Below are positions 3,876 to 6,512 of a stretch of DNA of 6,512 nucleotides, in pieces. The notes below the pieces were generated by a model. That model worked only from the letters and a program-made list of their open reading frames with translations. It ran no database searches and was not told where the DNA came from. The translations under genes and the position numbers were made by a program. Within the stretch, counting starts at the first letter, position 1; each line of letters begins with the position of its first letter. This DNA comes from JBBRHH01 sp038222915 (lineage in GTDB: Bacteria > Planctomycetota > Phycisphaerae > Tepidisphaerales > Tepidisphaeraceae): positions 1 to 6,512 of the forward strand of contig JBBRHH010000363.1 in NCBI GenBank assembly GCA_038222915.1, written 5' to 3'.

Positions 3876-6512
3876 ATGCGGAAGATGTTGAAGCGGGCCC
3901 TGCCCGCGATTGTGGCGGCCGCGTTGATCAGCGGACCGCGGCTTTTTGTTATTGCAGCGGACGCGCCAAACGGGCAGAAAACCGAGAAGCCCGGGCCGAG
4001 CGCCGCCGACCTGCTGAAGGATGTGAAAGTGCCGGCGGGCTTTCACGCCAGCATCTTCGCCTTGCCGCCCGAGATACGCTATCCGGTTTGCCTCGCTTCC
4101 ATGCCGACCGGTGAGCTGTTTGTTGGCTGTGATGAGAACGGGTCGCTGGACGCCAAGGCGGATCGCGGCCGGGTTATTCGGTGCGTCGATACGAAGGGTG
4201 AGGGGAAGGCCGACAAGTTTACGGAATTTGCGAAGATGGACAGCCCGCGCGGGCTGGTCTGGGCGGGCGATACGCTCTATGTGTTGCATCCGCCATTTAT
4301 TACTGCCTACCACGATCCGGACGGCACGGGCGTGGCCACCAAGCAGGAAGACATTGTTAAAGGCCTTGGCTTTGATCTGAAATTTCGCGGGGCGGACCAC
4401 ACAACCAATGGCTTGCGGATGGCGATCGACGGGTGGCTTTATATTGCCAGCGGCGACTATGGCGCAATCAAAGCCGTCGGCACAGATGGGAAAGAATTTC
4501 AATATCACGGCGGCGGCATTCTGCGCGTTCGCCCAGACGGCACCGAGCTGGAAATGTTCGGCCGGCATACGCGCAATGTTTATGACGTCGCGATCGATCC
4601 GCTGCTGAACATTTTTGCACGCGACAACACCAACGATGGCGATGGCTGGGATTCGCGGCTCGCGAACATTCACAATTATGGGGAATACGGCTATCCGTCG
4701 AAGTACATGAAGTTCAGCGACGAGATTGTTAAACCGCTGGCCGATTACGGAGGCGGTTCCGCGACAGGCGCGCAGTTTATGAGTGAGCCGGGCTGGCCGG
4801 CCGAGTTTGGCAACGCGCTTTACACCGCCGACTGGGGACGCAGCGAAATCTATCGTCATCCGCTCACCGCGAATGGTGCGACGTTCAAGCTGACGCAGGA
4901 GCAGTTTCTGCACATCGACCGGCCGACGGGAATGAGCGTTGATGGCCAGTCGAACATGTACGCGGCGAGCTTCCACGGCGCGGTCTTCAGTTACGCCGGC
5001 CCCAATGTCGGTTACGTGGTGAAGGTGAGCCGGCCTGAAGTGAAGGCCGAGCCGTTTCCGAATCTTAAGGCCGCGAGCGATGATGATTTGCTCAAGCACA
5101 TCACGTCGGCGAGCCAGGTTTGCCGTTTTGCGACGCAGCAGGAAATTTTGAAGCGCGGCGATAAGCCCGTCTTTGTCACCGGCCTCGAAAAGCTGGCCGA
5201 AGGCGATCAGCCGCTCGCGGTGAAAGTTGCCGCAATCTTTACCCTTAAACAATTGCAGGGTGCGAAGTCGGCGGAGTTCCTGTTGAAGCTGGTGAAGAAA
5301 GAAGACGTTCGCGAGTATGCGATCCGCGCCTTAGCTGATCGCAAGAGCCAAGTGGCGAGCCTGGATGCCAAGGTGTTTACCGAAGCCCTGGGCGATCCAA
5401 ATGCACGCGTGCGCCTGCAGGCCGTCACCGCGCTGGCGCGTCTCGGCAAGCCGGAGACCGCGGACGCGTTGGTGCCGCTCACGGCTGATGCGGACCCGAT
5501 TGTGTCGCACGTCGCGATCAATGCCATTGTTGAGCTAAATGGAATCGACGCTTGTTTGAAGGCGATCGATTCCTCATCGCCGACGTTGATCCCCGGCAGC
5601 CTGCGGGCGCTTCAGGCCATGCACGATCCGAAGACGGTCGAGGGCCTGATGACCCGCCTCGATAAGGCGCAGGAACCGGCTCTCCGAGAGGGCATCCTTC
5701 GCACGCTGGCGCGGCTCTGCTTTAAGGAAGCGGAGTGGGATGGAAAGTGGTGGGGGACTCGCCCCGATACGCAGGGCCCATACTTTAAACTCGCTGAGTG
5801 GTCAGAGACGCCGAAGATCCGCGAGAAATTGCGGGCGGCGCTGACTACTGAAAAGCCGGAAGTGCTGCAGACGTACATGATGGATCTGCAGAAGAACCGC
5901 GTCGACGTTCCGGAACTGATGCCCATGATGGTGAAGGCCGCGGCCAAGGACCCGGCCTTTGCCGACATCGTGGTGCAAAAGCTCGACCTGCGTGCGCCGG
6001 TTACCGAAGAAATGATCTCGATGTTGCGCGGCATTGCGGTGTCGGAAAAAGAGGCGCCCGCACTTCGCGCAAAGTCGATCCGCATGCTGTGGCGCGAGTC
6101 GGCCAAGCCGGCTTCATTCGAAGCGGCCATCGACGGGTTGGCTGCAATTCAGGCGATCGACAAGCCCGATGATCTGGTTCACGCTTATGAAGAAGCGACC
6201 CGCGACAACAAGAACAACCAGATCCTCGACAAATACCTGAAGCTCACCGCGGACGAAGCACCGGCCAAGCGTGAACTGGGGTATGTGGTCCTGATGAATA
6301 TTTCCAGCAGCAAACTGGCACCGAAGCCCGCCAAGGCCCAGGCAGCGAAAGCGATTGAGGAAGCGTGGGCGAAGCCCGATGCGGTGGTGAGTTTGCTGCA
6401 TGCGGTGGGCAAGACCAAGAGCGATCAGTTCCTGACTGAAGTGCGCGAGCACCTGAAGGATTCGAACAAGGAGGTTCAGGAGGCGGCCGCGGTTGCGGTT
6501 GGGCGTTTGAAT
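3876..6512 (+). CDS. Secreted PVC-type propeller/HEAT-repeat protein, N-terminal part (probable heme-binding family; 3' end cut by window)
   Basis: The frame is open for 879 codons to the right edge without a stop. Residues 1-30 look like a signal peptide (MRKMLKR, hydrophobic stretch, likely cleavage near AADA at 27-30). Residues about 50-385 form a propeller like that of glucose/sorbosone dehydrogenases and match the N-terminal 'membrane-bound dehydrogenase' domain of planctomycete and verrucomicrobial proteins. Conserved-looking stretches are VPAGF (52-56), PPEIRYP (64-70), CDENGS (85-90), DSPRG (122-126), DHTTNGLRMAIDGWLYI (174-190), GGGILRVRPDG (212-222), RNVYDVAIDP (233-242), RDNTNDG (249-255), ADYGGGSATG (289-298) and ADWGRSEIYRH (318-328). 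From about 400 the protein is alpha-helical HEAT-like repeats, for example 503-525 and 530-553. The Trp-rich block WDGKWWGTRPDTQGPYF (621-637) sits within this region and is also typical of the family. Many members end in a cytochrome-c-like CxxCH domain. No CxxCH is present here, so it would lie beyond the window. Function is probably periplasmic redox or binding; the substrate is unknown. It diverges from the ligase operon. Confidence 0.93.
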   Translation, partial: MRKMLKRALPAIVAAALISGPRLFVIAADAPNGQKTEKPGPSAADLLKDVKVPAGFHASIFALPPEIRYPVCLASMPTGELFVGCDENGSLDAKADRGRVIRCVDTKGEGKADKFTEFAKMDSPRGLVWAGDTLYVLHPPFITAYHDPDGTGVATKQEDIVKGLGFDLKFRGADHTTNGLRMAIDGWLYIASGDYGAIKAVGTDGKEFQYHGGGILRVRPDGTELEMFGRHTRNVYDVAIDPLLNIFARDNTNDGDGWDSRLANIHNYGEYGYPSKYMKFSDEIVKPLADYGGGSATGAQFMSEPGWPAEFGNALYTADWGRSEIYRHPLTANGATFKLTQEQFLHIDRPTGMSVDGQSNMYAASFHGAVFSYAGPNVGYVVKVSRPEVKAEPFPNLKAASDDDLLKHITSASQVCRFATQQEILKRGDKPVFVTGLEKLAEGDQPLAVKVAAIFTLKQLQGAKSAEFLLKLVKKEDVREYAIRALADRKSQVASLDAKVFTEALGDPNARVRLQAVTALARLGKPETADALVPLTADADPIVSHVAINAIVELNGIDACLKAIDSSSPTLIPGSLRALQAMHDPKTVEGLMTRLDKAQEPALREGILRTLARLCFKEAEWDGKWWGTRPDTQGPYFKLAEWSETPKIREKLRAALTTEKPEVLQTYMMDLQKNRVDVPELMPMMVKAAAKDPAFADIVVQKLDLRAPVTEEMISMLRGIAVSEKEAPALRAKSIRMLWRESAKPASFEAAIDGLAAIQAIDKPDDLVHAYEEATRDNKNNQILDKYLKLTADEAPAKRELGYVVLMNISSSKLAPKPAKAQAAKAIEEAWAKPDAVVSLLHAVGKTKSDQFLTEVREHLKDSNKEVQEAAAVAVGRLN

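Noticed and set aside
3834..5252. Open frame of 472 codons on the minus strand, antisense to the propeller/HEAT gene
   Set aside because: The plus-strand frame has clear family motifs throughout. The antisense product is rich in Arg, Ala, Val and Ile without a recognisable domain, as expected for a codon-bias shadow in GC-rich DNA.

Overview
The window looks like chromosome from a member of the PVC superphylum, most likely Planctomycetota. It is moderately GC-rich. The plus-strand gene has the N-terminal propeller plus HEAT-repeat layout of the large 'PVC-type heme-binding' proteins. The leftmost gene is a PQQ-like beta-propeller lipoprotein with the WRGPxxNGVS opening common in planctomycetes. 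No tRNA, rRNA, CRISPR, transposase or integrase is visible. The taxonomic call rests on protein family resemblance only.

Layout. Three protein genes fill almost everything, around one divergent intergenic region. Positions 2286 to 1 (minus) encode a secreted PQQ-like propeller lipoprotein that is open to the left edge (762 codons seen, no stop). Positions 3662 to 2319 (minus) encode a complete 447-residue AMP-forming CoA ligase of the phenylacetate-CoA ligase (PaaK) type. Its stop lies 32 nt before the start of the lipoprotein gene, so the two probably form an operon with the ligase first. Positions 3663-3875 are noncoding and hold two perfect inverted repeats, candidate promoters for both directions, and a pair of tiny ORFs. 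Positions 3876 to 6512 (plus) encode a secreted propeller/HEAT protein, open to the right edge (879 codons seen, no stop).

How they may work together. The two outer genes are predicted extracytoplasmic proteins and the ligase is predicted cytosolic. Nothing in the window names the ligase substrate, and no other phenylacetate-pathway gene is present. A role in oxidising or taking up an organic compound and then activating the acid as a CoA ester is possible, but it is inference from gene order. The most distinctive non-coding signal is the intergenic region. An 18-bp palindrome lies over the likely -10 of the ligase operon. A 10-10-10 inverted repeat lies at the likely start of the plus-strand transcript. 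I see no clear evidence of a wholly new system; the strongest leads are this control region and the unusual ligase/lipoprotein pairing.
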